From: Nectonema munidae | Taxonomy: Eukaryota > Nematomorpha > Nectonematoida > Nectonematidae | Assembly (NCBI GenBank): GCA_030549495.1 | Contig: JAUIRK010000418.1 | Coordinates: forward strand, 64,501-128,500 | Length of the DNA: 64,000 nt | Reading direction: 5' to 3' | Part shown: positions 35,101 to 44,462 of the stretch, in pieces | Layout: each line of letters begins with the position of its first letter | Numbering within the stretch: position 1 is the first letter of the stretch | Notes under the pieces: generated by a model | Databases searched by the model: none | What the model saw: the letters and a program-made list of their open reading frames with translations, nothing else | Told to the model about the DNA's origin: nothing | Position numbers and translations under genes: made by a program

Positions 35101-37883
35101 AACTTTTTAAGAGTCGAGGTCACTTGAATTTGAGGTGGAGTGGTGAATTGAGAAAATGTGAGAGCGTGAAAAATATTTATGATTGTTTTGATAGAAAGGT
35201 AGTCGTCACTCTTTTGGGAGTAGAAGAATTTAAGGATTGAGATGAACTTTTCAAAGAAAAATCGCCGTGCGTGAATTGAGTTTATGCGAAAACGGATATC
35301 AAGTAAATCACAGCTTCGAGTTGATAATTCCTCTTTGATAGAGTCTTGCCCTAAATTTGAATGACATGTGGGAAAAGAGTTATCAAAGGATTCGAAAACT
35401 AAAATTGAGGATTTTATGAAAGCTTCAACCAATAGAAGAGATTTATTGACACTAGCCTGTATATATGGAATAATGTTATTTGTTGCTTTTTCTACCAATA
35501 AAATTTCATCTTGAACGTAAATAGTGAAAAAACTTTCAGCAAATTCTAAGCAAGATTGATTTGGAACATGCCAAACAGGGTCAAACTCGTCGAAGGTTAT
35601 AAATGACTTTTCATAGCTACATTGCCTGATATTTTTCTTCTCATTTGTTACAATGTATACAGACATTAACGATTGTAAACTATTACTAGCAAGCTTAATC
35701 GCTAATCCATATATGTGCCTATTAGTTAAAGAATAACACTTCGAAAAGACCTCAAATATCTCCTTGCGGTAAAGTAGAGTAAAGATGTGACAGTTTGTTA
35801 AAAGAGCTGAAAATAACTCCAGATACCATAACAAAATGTAATTTATACTATCCTGATCTACATCATCAAAATGTTGCAACAGTTTTGAAATCTTTTTATA
35901 GAAAAAAGGAATAAACATTTGTAAAGACACATCATAATCGATCTTAGACACTTCAATCAACAAAGCGGATATCATTTTAATAGAGGTTTTTGAATTTTGA
36001 ATGTTATTATCCATAAACTCTATGAGGTGATGTATCATTTTTTCATAAGTCAATCTATTGCATTTGCTCACGCAAAATTCAATGCATGTCTGAAACATTG
36101 AAATAATAGTAGTTTCAGAAGAAGTAATCCTCTTATCCTTCAGGTGATTTTTCACCTCAAACATCATCAATAAATCGTCGCTGTAAGCTTTGAGAGATAG
36201 AAGCACCTTCTGCACAAAAGTCAGAGATATTTCATCAATAGCGGAATCGCATTTGAGAGGCACAGCTGTAAAAATAAGACATAAAAGCGATAAGCACTTA
36301 TAGGATTTTAAAGGATCGCTACTGTCCAACTCTTGCAACAAGAGTGATATGATGGAATACACTCGACTCATCTTCCCTTTATTCTCACACTCCTCACTGT
36401 AAGAAAGGGAAAGAGGAACTACTAGGCAAGAGCACATATCAATGCAGGATAACAAACGAAGTGGCTCCGATACGAAATTAAAGGCATCGAAGAAGTATTC
36501 CAAAAATTCGGAAAATAGGTCACTTGAGTCAAGAAAAATTAGTTTAGTTAGAATGTTGATACATTTAAAGTTGTTTTGAAGAGTGCTATTGAAGATCAGG
36601 TAGTTAGAGCAAGATTTTATGCTCAGAACAAAGACTCTTACTACTTCGTCGTTTAATCTAGAATGTGCCGGTATCGCTTTTCTCCACCTCATATTTTTAT
36701 TTCTTTCCATATACACTCTTTGATAGAATTTAGAGACAAGAGAGTTAATAAAGCATAAAATCAATAGAGTCCATTTTCCATGATTTGAAGGATGTAGGTA
36801 GGATTCTAGAATACTTAAAAGTTGGCTCAAATGAGAATGGGTGTCCTTACTGTATGTTGAAACTATCAAATCCGCAAGTATAAAAATATAAGATTTCTTT
36901 CTTTTGCTATAGCTTAGCGTCTTGGAGTTGGTGGGCAAGTTAAGAGCATACAACAGTTTAGAATAAAATATAGCTATGTGCGGTTCAGACCAATCAATAA
37001 AGCCTATATTATCACGAGCACATCTAGATAAGAGTATGAGCAAATCTTTCTCCCATATCGGATGAGTTTGAAAAGAAGAAATTAAAGTTAGCATATCTTT
37101 TAGCCAACATTTCCAAGTGTCTTCATGCTCAAATTCATACACAAGTGTTGGTAGAAAAATTGTGCACTGGATGCCAAAGCTCATTGTATCTGGTAGGAAA
37201 GGACAAAGATAAACTTTCAAAGCAGTGAGAATCGCCCTTGTTGATTGGATGGAAAAATAAACGCGCGCTTTTTCAATTAAATTATCGAGTACATCAATAA
37301 AATCACAAGGTATGTTGTGTGTAAAGGCAACACATTTGCTAAAAAGCACATGTTTGTATAACTTGAATAAGGGCCACCAATCCAATACTAAATCCTGTCT
37401 AGGTAAATACGCATGATGACGCAACAACTCGATACAAGTTTTCGAAAGTGTATGTAGAAAGACATAGTCAGTGTTTCCCATATAGTTTTGAGTGATCAAG
37501 GCATAGTGTAGACGAATAAAAGATATATGATATTGTTTACTGAATTTCAGTCCATTTAAATCGATGTACTGCAAAAGTTGTGTACTCCAATGACAAACAT
37601 CGTTGCAAAAGTGAAGGTTAACAATACTTTTAAAAAAGTTGGTACTTATCAGGTTCAATTGTTGGGCATTTTGAACGTCTAATCGTGCGTAAAAGGGCAA
37701 CTTCAAAACGTATTTATCGAATTTTACAGGTTTGATAAAAAAATCTTTATCAACTCGCATCGGATCTTCTTCCATTTCATCGAAATCATTGGAAACGCTG
37801 TTATGCGCATTAAAATCGAGCTGTGAAAGCTCTTCTAGTCTTTTTGCAGAGGAATGAGGAGTAGATTTACTGGAATCTTCCAT
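32145..37883 (-). CDS. PSME4: Proteasome activator complex subunit 4 (PA200/Blm10), single exon
   Basis: The gene encodes the large HEAT-repeat cap that binds the outer alpha ring of the 20S proteasome and stimulates ATP- and ubiquitin-independent degradation; in mammals it is linked to acetylated-histone turnover in chromatin remodelling and spermatogenesis. Identification rests on collinear family motifs: LVLDWWPLFKLY (about residue 165), ARDNIGFIDW (about 290), SYLHPSNHGKW (about 362), KRAMHVTSAFLQCDMIPL near the end, and the C-terminal DUF3437-type block LSDFKRTHQDMW...FFTEEELETISNAL. The last three residues are HYA, where vertebrate and yeast proteins end in YYA. This tail inserts between alpha subunits, and the essential penultimate Tyr is kept. 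I start at the ATG 37881-37883; the open frame extends seven codons further to a TTG. At 1912 codons it is slightly longer than human PSME4 (about 1843). It has no introns and no breaks over 5.7 kb despite transposon-ridden surroundings, so it is under selection. The middle is strongly diverged and serine/phenylalanine-rich. Confidence 0.95.
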   Translation of the reverse strand: MEDSSKSTPHSSAKRLEELSQLDFNAHNSVSNDFDEMEEDPMRVDKDFFIKPVKFDKYVLKLPFYARLDVQNAQQLNLISTNFFKSIVNLHFCNDVCHWSTQLLQYIDLNGLKFSKQYHISFIRLHYALITQNYMGNTDYVFLHTLSKTCIELLRHHAYLPRQDLVLDWWPLFKLYKHVLFSKCVAFTHNIPCDFIDVLDNLIEKARVYFSIQSTRAILTALKVYLCPFLPDTMSFGIQCTIFLPTLVYEFEHEDTWKCWLKDMLTLISSFQTHPIWEKDLLILLSRCARDNIGFIDWSEPHIAIFYSKLLYALNLPTNSKTLSYSKRKKSYIFILADLIVSTYSKDTHSHLSQLLSILESYLHPSNHGKWTLLILCFINSLVSKFYQRVYMERNKNMRWRKAIPAHSRLNDEVVRVFVLSIKSCSNYLIFNSTLQNNFKCINILTKLIFLDSSDLFSEFLEYFFDAFNFVSEPLRLLSCIDMCSCLVVPLSLSYSEECENKGKMSRVYSIISLLLQELDSSDPLKSYKCLSLLCLIFTAVPLKCDSAIDEISLTFVQKVLLSLKAYSDDLLMMFEVKNHLKDKRITSSETTIISMFQTCIEFCVSKCNRLTYEKMIHHLIEFMDNNIQNSKTSIKMISALLIEVSKIDYDVSLQMFIPFFYKKISKLLQHFDDVDQDSINYILLWYLELFSALLTNCHIFTLLYRKEIFEVFSKCYSLTNRHIYGLAIKLASNSLQSLMSVYIVTNEKKNIRQCSYEKSFITFDEFDPVWHVPNQSCLEFAESFFTIYVQDEILLVEKATNNIIPYIQASVNKSLLLVEAFIKSSILVFESFDNSFPTCHSNLGQDSIKEELSTRSCDLLDIRFRINSIHARRFFFEKFISILKFFYSQKSDDYLSIKTIINIFHALTFSQFTTPPQIQVTSTLKKFAKVCLIDKLSLHKRKPLLVNAFLAERINKNILCFNVCSFFTSAHKELLDAIFPFITSKYACVRECVFTFLQSLIQVFPGCCEFFLPKIVDILSSINNDTNALRPETAFDRYRGVLYLLFDSFLNTPHACLLRLFDLASLSELYTSLLSLKFCENPLFSEMLDAIFNMIDAITQQPLLIDDYEMKILFKLINENKFLCYDDSFKEKNVLKDSLSEASNLMIQRFVKRASHIYSVQQTVLSKILTCKLSESMRLNSLCILSNFIISNAELDPRFAPLIAKGIIDENIMIREVCLDLTIKLFISYKQKILKKRKILTFSDVAFTSFPCSEFDWSALSFHHKPYIGYASEPCEANYTDSAYLQQLSMSSTPIPISSILDTVLNEEYMKTFISRFSLDERSPLFSDNVINFIKCIFKAFPLNHLISLLSQLKVLIRKNDKMKHCFVAECLTGIVEASKYWSFNQVSSISQSIVDLLSVCLLNLSQENFNFWNKAFHKFSENRDLRSLFWLAPHIISLPFDSACSNNNLLLMLKFKLTLTFLSYQGWKLESIYDDIFYKLLHTIQSLNTVSISSSSIQDCLAQFLSYISIFDYQMIPLSCVKPRQSRFPVLMKLFLEYSVAWFQLKKSNTKINDDAEIDCYYSKAISLLSFSLSHNSSALRQHFLNATMLEFKFKDLFLENSNTLDKNNDENSHIAFCKFFISFCRFFVNDSFTPYKIFPLIMPLCEMKESVMLPVEYKKDINYILLLLSRSQYSFGSYNDRSSDKSLPVTFYANVFDSLLKHPNNRIQLYNVFDFIQSFCLFDLFLLNSIEVGVVSHCIFKSICNLLSHSQKFEIRKRAMHVTSAFLQCDMIPLHTLINHIRTGEGGTDSLLFSNIISNMSQIAPSPGSYRPNISKESLSKLSCREVLLLCAFVKAFPYTIKAFTPKILFILSSVLHKQHYSNNTSIITSVLSDFKRTHQDMWRYQKAFFTEEELETISNALTSSNHYA

Positions 37884-38436
37884 GTTGTTTAGAGCAAGAA
37901 GCAAATTTAAAACAGCTTATCCCATTTTAGAATTCTAAATTGAAATCAACCATTGAACACTTTAAAAATCTCACAATTCAGAAGGCATGATATCAAAAAA
38001 ATATTGTAATAGTACGTATTAAGGTTCTAGATGAGGAAGAGAAATTGCATATCACCAATAACTAAAACTTTATACGCATCGGAATCGAAAGCACTGATAC
38101 CTTGACGCATACACTTCATTGAAAGTAAAAGATTCCGTTAACAAAATTATAAAGATGAACACATTACACTTATTTTTTAGTTTCAATATCAAAGTAATTT
38201 TATGTTAATGTTGGTATTAATCTATGTCATTTTCTTACCGGTTGACAGGTTATGTAATCGAAAATATATATAGAGGAAAAATTATTTTAAATAGATCTAT
38301 ATCCGTGATAAAGGTTGACAGTTATCACATTGGTTGACCTTTCAATTACTAAGGTTTTATTCAACATTTCACACCTAAGGTCTGGATTGGAAATGTGCTG
38401 TATTCAAAGTTTCAACGAACAATAAAACTTAATTAA
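37884..38436. promoter_or_regulatory. Presumed PSME4 upstream region
   Basis: This is the only sequence between the PSME4 start and the next repeat. No TATA box at a sensible distance or other core motif stands out, so the promoter is inferred from position alone. Confidence 0.3.
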
Positions 38437-38475
38437 CCCTCATATGTACATTGTACAATGTACTACAACTTCTAG
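38437..38475. repeat. Possible piggyBac-type MITE end
   Basis: TTAA (38433-38436) followed by CCCTCA and the palindrome TGTACATTGTACAATGTAC copies the left-end layout of the piggyBac MITEs. No matching right end was seen within 200 bp, so this is a fragment or coincidence. Confidence 0.4.
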
Positions 38476-38479
38476 TGTT

Positions 38480-40310
38480 TAGAAATACATGATGACCGTA
38501 TTAACACTATTCGTGACTTTTTACAAAATTGTCGTGCGAACCTACTAAAAAATTGACTGCGAATCTGATGGTGTCATTTATTTTTCATGAAAATCAATCA
38601 AACATTTCAAAAAATCAATCAAACCTGTCATCAAAATACATTATAATTCCATTTTTTTAGCTCAATATTGTCTTATTTTATTTAATAAACGAAGTTTTGG
38701 TGATTAATTCAACCAAAATATTTTACCTCTCATTAAATTAGCTTTCGCAGGTAACTTAACGCCAAACATTTTTGCCTTTTAAAATAAGTTTATCCATACA
38801 CAGTAGATCGAACATGCGCAATTTGATTATAAAAATTTTTTGTCACTAGATTTATATTGCTGTTACTGTTTAGCTTTGTTTAATTTGTGGTCAAATATTT
38901 AATTTCATCATTTTTGAACCATTTTCTTCCCATTTAACAAACGACATTTCTCTATTTTTTCATGGTATTATTTTTGTCAATATATACACAGGTAATGAAT
39001 ACTACATTTAAATGTGGTTAAATGTTTATATATTTAGCTAATTTGACAATTGGCTTTTATATATTTAAGCCCAATCGATAAAATAATTTTCTTTCTTGAT
39101 ATAAAAATGATTTATCCAATCTCATAAATAGGGATAGGACCAAATTTCTATTGAAGGCGACCTGAGTTGTTCGCTAAAAGCTCATAAAATTTAAATTTAT
39201 ATTTCTCATGAAATTTTGCAATGCATACCCTATAGATGCGTTATATATTATAATATTTTTAATGATAAATAATAATTAGTTGAGCAATAAAAAATGTAAA
39301 AAGACATGGTGAAAAATATAACTAGGTGCTAGCCCGACTAAGCCGAGCATCCTTGTTCCTTTGTTTATATTTTCCTTCGTTTACTAATTAAAAAGCCAGC
39401 TTTGAACTATATATCTCAATAGGACCTCATAGTTTTGTTTAGAAATTCTCTATCAGTTTGTAGTGTGTGCGTGCGTGCATCATTTCTCCTATACTTTATA
39501 TGCTATCAAATTTTGAACTTCATTCTAAACTGATCCTAATTTGAGGCGTTACACGCAAATTTGATTGACACTTTTAGAAATTTTCACATCCTAATTGAAA
39601 AAACTAAGTCCAGAGAAAAAAACAGCTTTAAACTCTTTAGAACTTTTTTTTCAAATAAAAGAATTTTTGTCCAATGAGCACACCACCGTTATTACTCGAC
39701 ATTATACTTGCACTGTAAGCTCTCAATCCCATAACTGCACTAATATTATCAAGTCAAATTACCTTATTTGTAATTCTGATTGCATCACTACTTCCTAGCT
39801 CAGTGGTTTTCAAACTTATTGGTTGGATTATTCAGATAATTTTTGAATAAACAACTGTATCAATTTTTAACACTAGTTTATATGTTGATTTATTGTTTTT
39901 AAATGAGAGGCTCAAAATTATAGAGAAATTATTTTTTAATTATATTAAAATTTATAGAGAGACCGCTACGCCAAAAATTTTTAGAAAGTTTGTAAATCAC
40001 TTTTCACGGTTAATAGAACAAAATCATTCAGATCCCAACTCATCGGATGTAAATAAGTCTTTATTCCTCCGTTTCGCCATTTACCAGTTATTGAAATCAA
40101 TGGTCACATTTGACCTTTCTATCGTTAGATATGCTTTACTCTAACCAAGTCAAGGTTTTATACCATGACTCTAAAAATGATCGCTCTTGTAAATCTTTAG
40201 GGAACAGAATTTTTGATTCAGCCAAGTTTAAATATGGTGTTCTAAGGTTAAAATGTCTTTGTCTTTTAAACATCATATAGAAAGGGATGTATTAGAGAAC
40301 TCATTGGTAA
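38480..40310. other. AT-rich DNA with pieces of the 145-bp dispersed repeat
   Basis: 38580-38635 repeats the AATCAATCAAACCTGTCA module of 10165-10195. 39556-39625 repeats the TTTGATTGACACTT...TTTTCACATCCTAATTGA module of 10308-10540. An 83-codon frame (39893-40144, +) is unassigned. No gene is supported. Confidence 0.45.
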
Positions 40311-40312
40311 TA

Positions 40313-40375
40313 CAGTCAAACCCCATTTATACAAAAGCAGATTATTCGATAACATATAAATTCGATAGATTATTC
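40313..40375 (+). mobile_element. pogo/Tigger-like terminal sequence, split by hAT
   Basis: TA followed by CAGTCAAACCCCATTTATAC, then ATTATTCGATAAC and ATTCGATAGATTATTCG, is typical pogo/Tigger end sequence (CAGTCAAACC-NNNATT-CGATAA). The hAT at 40384-42075 is inserted into it. No opposite end was found beyond 42083. Confidence 0.5.
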
Positions 40376-40383
40376 GTCTAGTT

Positions 40384-42075
40384 CAGGGGTGGGGAACCTG
40401 CGGCCTTTGATATAAATATTATTTTTTAAGTCTGAAATCATTATACACCTGAAACTTATAATATACACCACACACATAGACGAAAGGAATATTAATTGTG
40501 TTCAGTGATGTCATTCCCAGAAATTGGAAGCATTTTTCTCTGAACCCAATGAATTTTAATTTAACCGGTATTCTCCCAATGTCCTAATATGAGGACACAA
40601 AATAGATTGTCTTAAATTTATGATAATTTTTTGTAACAGTGACAACGAATTTGAAAGAAGAAAATAGGATCTTTAATGAAAAATGGGACTGCAATATTTT
40701 TTAGTGAATGGTGGCGGCAAAATGTCTTGCTTGCTGTGTGATACCACACTTGTAACGGTTAAGAAATTCAATGCACAGCAACATTACGCTCTTGATAAAG
40801 ACAATAAATATGCCAAATTAGAGGGTGAGTCTGGAAAGCTAGCACTGAAGAAACTGAAAGATGGAAAGCAAAAGCAAAGACAATAGTTCCATTCTGTGTT
40901 ACATCAAGGGAGTTGCGACAGAAGCCAGCTATAAAGTTGCATATTTGGTTGGAAAAAAGGGTAAACCATTCACCGATGCAGAACTCATGAAGGAATGTAT
41001 TTTAGAAGTGGTAAGATCAAAATAAAGTTAACAAATATAAAGAGGTGCCTCTAAAAGGACTAATACAGATCGACAGTATGAATTGGCTTGTAATGTAACA
41101 GAGCAACTCAAAAATGTAATCCAGAAGAAAAATGTGTATTACTCAGTAGCCTTGGATGAATCAAAAGGTTATAAGTATTATTCACTATATTCGAGCAAAT
41201 GCCACGAAGCATCGTCAATTTCGAAACATGCTGATGATGGATGACAAAGTAATTAGTGTAGATTTGCCTCATCACTCAAAAGTACTCTGGTTGTCACAAG
41301 GGAAAGTATTGGTCAAAATTTTGTCTTTACGAAGGCAAATAATTGACTTTTTCAAAGTGACAAACATTGTGAATTATCAGATCCAAATTTTTACAGATAT
41401 GTAGCTTTTTAAAATCAAAACTTTCAGAAGAACACATTCCCCAGTTTACGAAGGTAATGAGTAAAAATGAAGATATATATGAATCTTTTAAAGAAAACGG
41501 ATCAATCTCTGTTTGACAACAGGGAAGATCCTATTGAAATTTGGAAAAAGGCGGTAGAATATCCTCGTATTCATGGACATGCACGCCGACTGATTTCCTG
41601 CTTTTCTACAACATACTGTTGTAAATCCACATTCTCATACTTGACGCAAATAAAGAATTTGCTGAGAACACAGTTGACAGATGAGCATTTGGAGGAGCAA
41701 TTAAAACTAGAACCACTATGTTAGAGCCTGATATCAAAATGCTTTTTCAAAAGAAGTAAACTCAAAGAAGTCATTAATTTGTATAAAAAGGACCTACTTA
41801 CCTAAATGAAATATTTGAAAACTTCATATTCTCGATGTTTATACGTGTCTTTTTTTAGAAGAATATTATTAATTAATACTTGTATAAAATAAAATCTTAA
41901 TTTTAATAATCTAATAGAAGAACTTGTATAAGTTCTTTTATTAGATTATTATTATTAAATGTTGTACGAGGGGATAAAATAACTGAAAAAATATAGTAAT
42001 TTGTTCAGTGCGGCCTCTATGAGGGACGATGAATTGTAAGGTAGCCTTCATGCACAAAAAGGTTCCCCACCTCTG
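40384..42075 (+). mobile_element. hAT element with perfect 8-bp TSD and decayed transposase
   Basis: Ends CAGGGGTGGGGAACCTGC and (reverse complement) CAGAGGTGGGGAACCT. GTCTAGTT lies on both sides (40376-40383, 42076-42083), an exact 8-bp target duplication. Transposase remnants in order: a BED/TTF-type zinc finger region (SCLLCDTTLVTVKKFNAQQH, 40730-40790), VATEASYKVAYLVGKKGKPF with TDAELMKECILEVV (about 40910-41015), YSVALDES (about 41138-41160), and the dimerisation region ARRLISCFSTTYCCKSTFSY...LRTQLTDEHLEEQL (41467-41724). This is the GTF2IRD2/ZBED5-like hAT group, as at 7645 and 55840. About half the core is missing and frames are broken, so it is dead. Confidence 0.92.
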
Positions 42076-42083
42076 GTCTAGTT

Positions 42084-42419
42084 CATATTAAATAATTAGG
42101 TGGATTGATTACTCTGCACTGAAATGAATTATTGATTAAAATTAAATTAAAAATTTTTAGCAACGAAATGTTACCAAGCTAGATTAGTAACACACATATA
42201 CAAAGAATCATCTTATATAATCTTCATGTTCTACCTACACATATATTCAGTAGGTATTGAACTATGAGTATTGAAAAAGCAAAACTGGGGCCGGGAATAT
42301 AAGAAAATGTATACATTCTCAAAAGAGTCTAAGATAGGCAAAATAAATCCCAGGGGGTCTAGCTCCCATGCCACTCCCTCCCCCCCCCCCCCCTTATATA
42401 CGTTGGTTAGAGTAATTAA
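42084..42419. other. AT-rich spacer with a poly(C) run
   Basis: Contains a run of about 15 C at roughly 42379-42393 after CCACTCCCTC. Otherwise nothing was recognised. Confidence 0.5.
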
Positions 42420-42525
42420 CGCAGTTAAGACCAATGTTCCCAAAGGGAACGCAGATGAATTATTACTTTAAATGAAATTAAATAGGAATTACTAAAGTCG
42501 TCTGCTTTGTTCGGTTTTAAATGGG
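42420..42525. mobile_element. piggyBac-type MITE, worn copy
   Basis: Follows TTAA (42416-42419). The left end CGCAGTTAAGACCAATGTTCC leads into the palindrome TTCCCAAAGGGAA, with CGTCTGCTTTG inside and the right end GGTTTTAAATGGG before CTAA. It belongs to the 4495/17684/24125 subfamily with diverged ends and a shortened interior. Confidence 0.7.
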
Positions 42526-42529
42526 CTAA

Positions 42530-44462
42530 TAGGGATAAACATTTTAAGTTTTAAATTATAGTTCTTATATACTTATGTGCTATAAAAAATATTCACTTCA
42601 CTCAAAAATGCATGGGTTCCTATTCAAATGTGCCTACATTACTGCCTCTGATCAAATATAGCTCAAATATGCATTACTATAACAAAGAAGTGGACATTTG
42701 GAAAAAATATATTTTAAATATTCATTCTAAGACTTAACATTAAGACAAAAAAAGTAATATCGAAAATCTACTTAGAAGACAAACGAGTCTAATAAATACC
42801 ATAAAAAAGATATATAATTCAGAAAATTATAGGGGGAGGGCGAAAGGAAATCCCACAGCCCTTCCTTATGTATCGGGTTGGCTAAGAAAATTATGTACCA
42901 AAGATAGTTAGATAGGACATCCATATTCAACTAGTAATGCAAAAGGCTAAAATTATTGTTAAAGGTAAAAAAATAATCGTTCCCATTTGATGAAGCAGAA
43001 AGATTTACAAGCGCGTTCTTATAAGTGAGTCAAAGTTCTTGGCTTATGATTAAGAATACTGTCACTCAAAGCATGGCAATATTTTGTTGAAACCCACACA
43101 ACCACTCAAAGAGTCATTTTGACGTTTTACCTGGCCAGTTGAGTGTAGACAACGCCACTTGTTATTGCATACCAATTCATAGATAAAAAGGTCCTTCTAG
43201 AAAATTTAAAAATATTAATATTTTAATTTCCTTAAAAAATAAATATAGAAAATATAATTAACATATTAATTTTTATATTCATTCAACTAAAATAAGAATA
43301 AGTATAATTTTTCAACGGGGTAGACTAAAACATGGAAATATCAATTTTTATATAAGTAAGTTAATGGCATTAAAAAATTGCTATAATGAATTATGTTATT
43401 TTTCAACTTTAAAATAGAACAGATTTTAAACAGACCGTTATTTCTACATATTAATTGTGAAATCGTACATATAAAAGTGGATCAAAATAAAACGTAAAAA
43501 CATATTTTTCAAAAAATAAATAAAACATATTTCCCTTTACTCCATAAAATGAAAATGTCACTAATTGTTATTGTTTTTCTTAGAATTTGTTTTTTCTAAA
43601 AAATATTTTATTTCCTTTTTTTACTCTGTTTTTTCATTATTGTTTCTATTATTTTTTATAAATTGAAATCGATTCTTCCCTTGATTCACTCGAAGGGGTT
43701 AGAGTTAAGGTTTTTAAACATAAACTTTCGCGTGCCCAATAAAATCTTATGAAAAAACAAATTCTCAACCAAATCGACCCATGGAAAAATAAAATTCAGG
43801 TAAAAATATTAAAATATATAACCAATAATAAGCAATTATTGATTTAAAACACAATCATCAGAAAGCGCAAGAAATTCCTTCTTAAGGATGGCTTTGAAAT
43901 TCAAGAGCATTCTACGTTTAAGCCCAGTTCCATTATTAATGGAATTCCTTCTTAAATGAATAAGAATAAAATTATGCAATCACTTAAGTTTTCAAATTTT
44001 AATATTATAAGCCCTGGTAGTATGAGTGTCGTGAGGGTCATTCCCTCATTGAATAAATTTTTTCAATATGTTCAAATACCCCAAAAGTTGCTTCTTTTCT
44101 CTCTAATTCTTCTTCAATATTTTAGAAACGTAGAATATTATGATAAGTTTTGTCAATCCCAAAACTCCTCATGTTTAAAATATTCGAAGCTAGACCATGA
44201 TACCACTGATTGTAAGTAATTGATACACATGTGTATGAATTGTGGGGGGAAGTAAAATTGTACCTATGAAAAATGCCTTACCAGATCCCAGCGGGGACCC
44301 CGATCTTCCCCTTTCCCCGCTTGAAGAGTGACTCCACATTCCTACTGGAGAAGATTTTAACCCCGTTATCGGGAAATTGATAGGAAATTTGATTGTCCAT
44401 TTTCTGCAAATATATTCATTATTTACAAAGTCTTTATTATATTAATTATCTCTTTGTAAATA
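42530..44462. other. AT-rich DNA, no gene supported
   Basis: The 87-codon frame 43956-44219 (+) is unassigned. GC-rich patches at 44285-44330 (GCGGGGACCCCGATCTTCCC) and 46930-46970 bracket the following pogo element and may be ends of an older host element, but they pair poorly. Confidence 0.35.

Noticed and set aside
39893-40144. 83-codon frame as part of a transposase
   Set aside because: No diagnostic motif before or after it could be tied to a known family.
40561-40620. TTAACCGG..AATGTCC-TAATAT-GAGGACA as a piggyBac MITE
   Set aside because: It lies inside the hAT at 40384-42075, lacks a right end and begins with CCGG rather than CCC; similarity may be chance.
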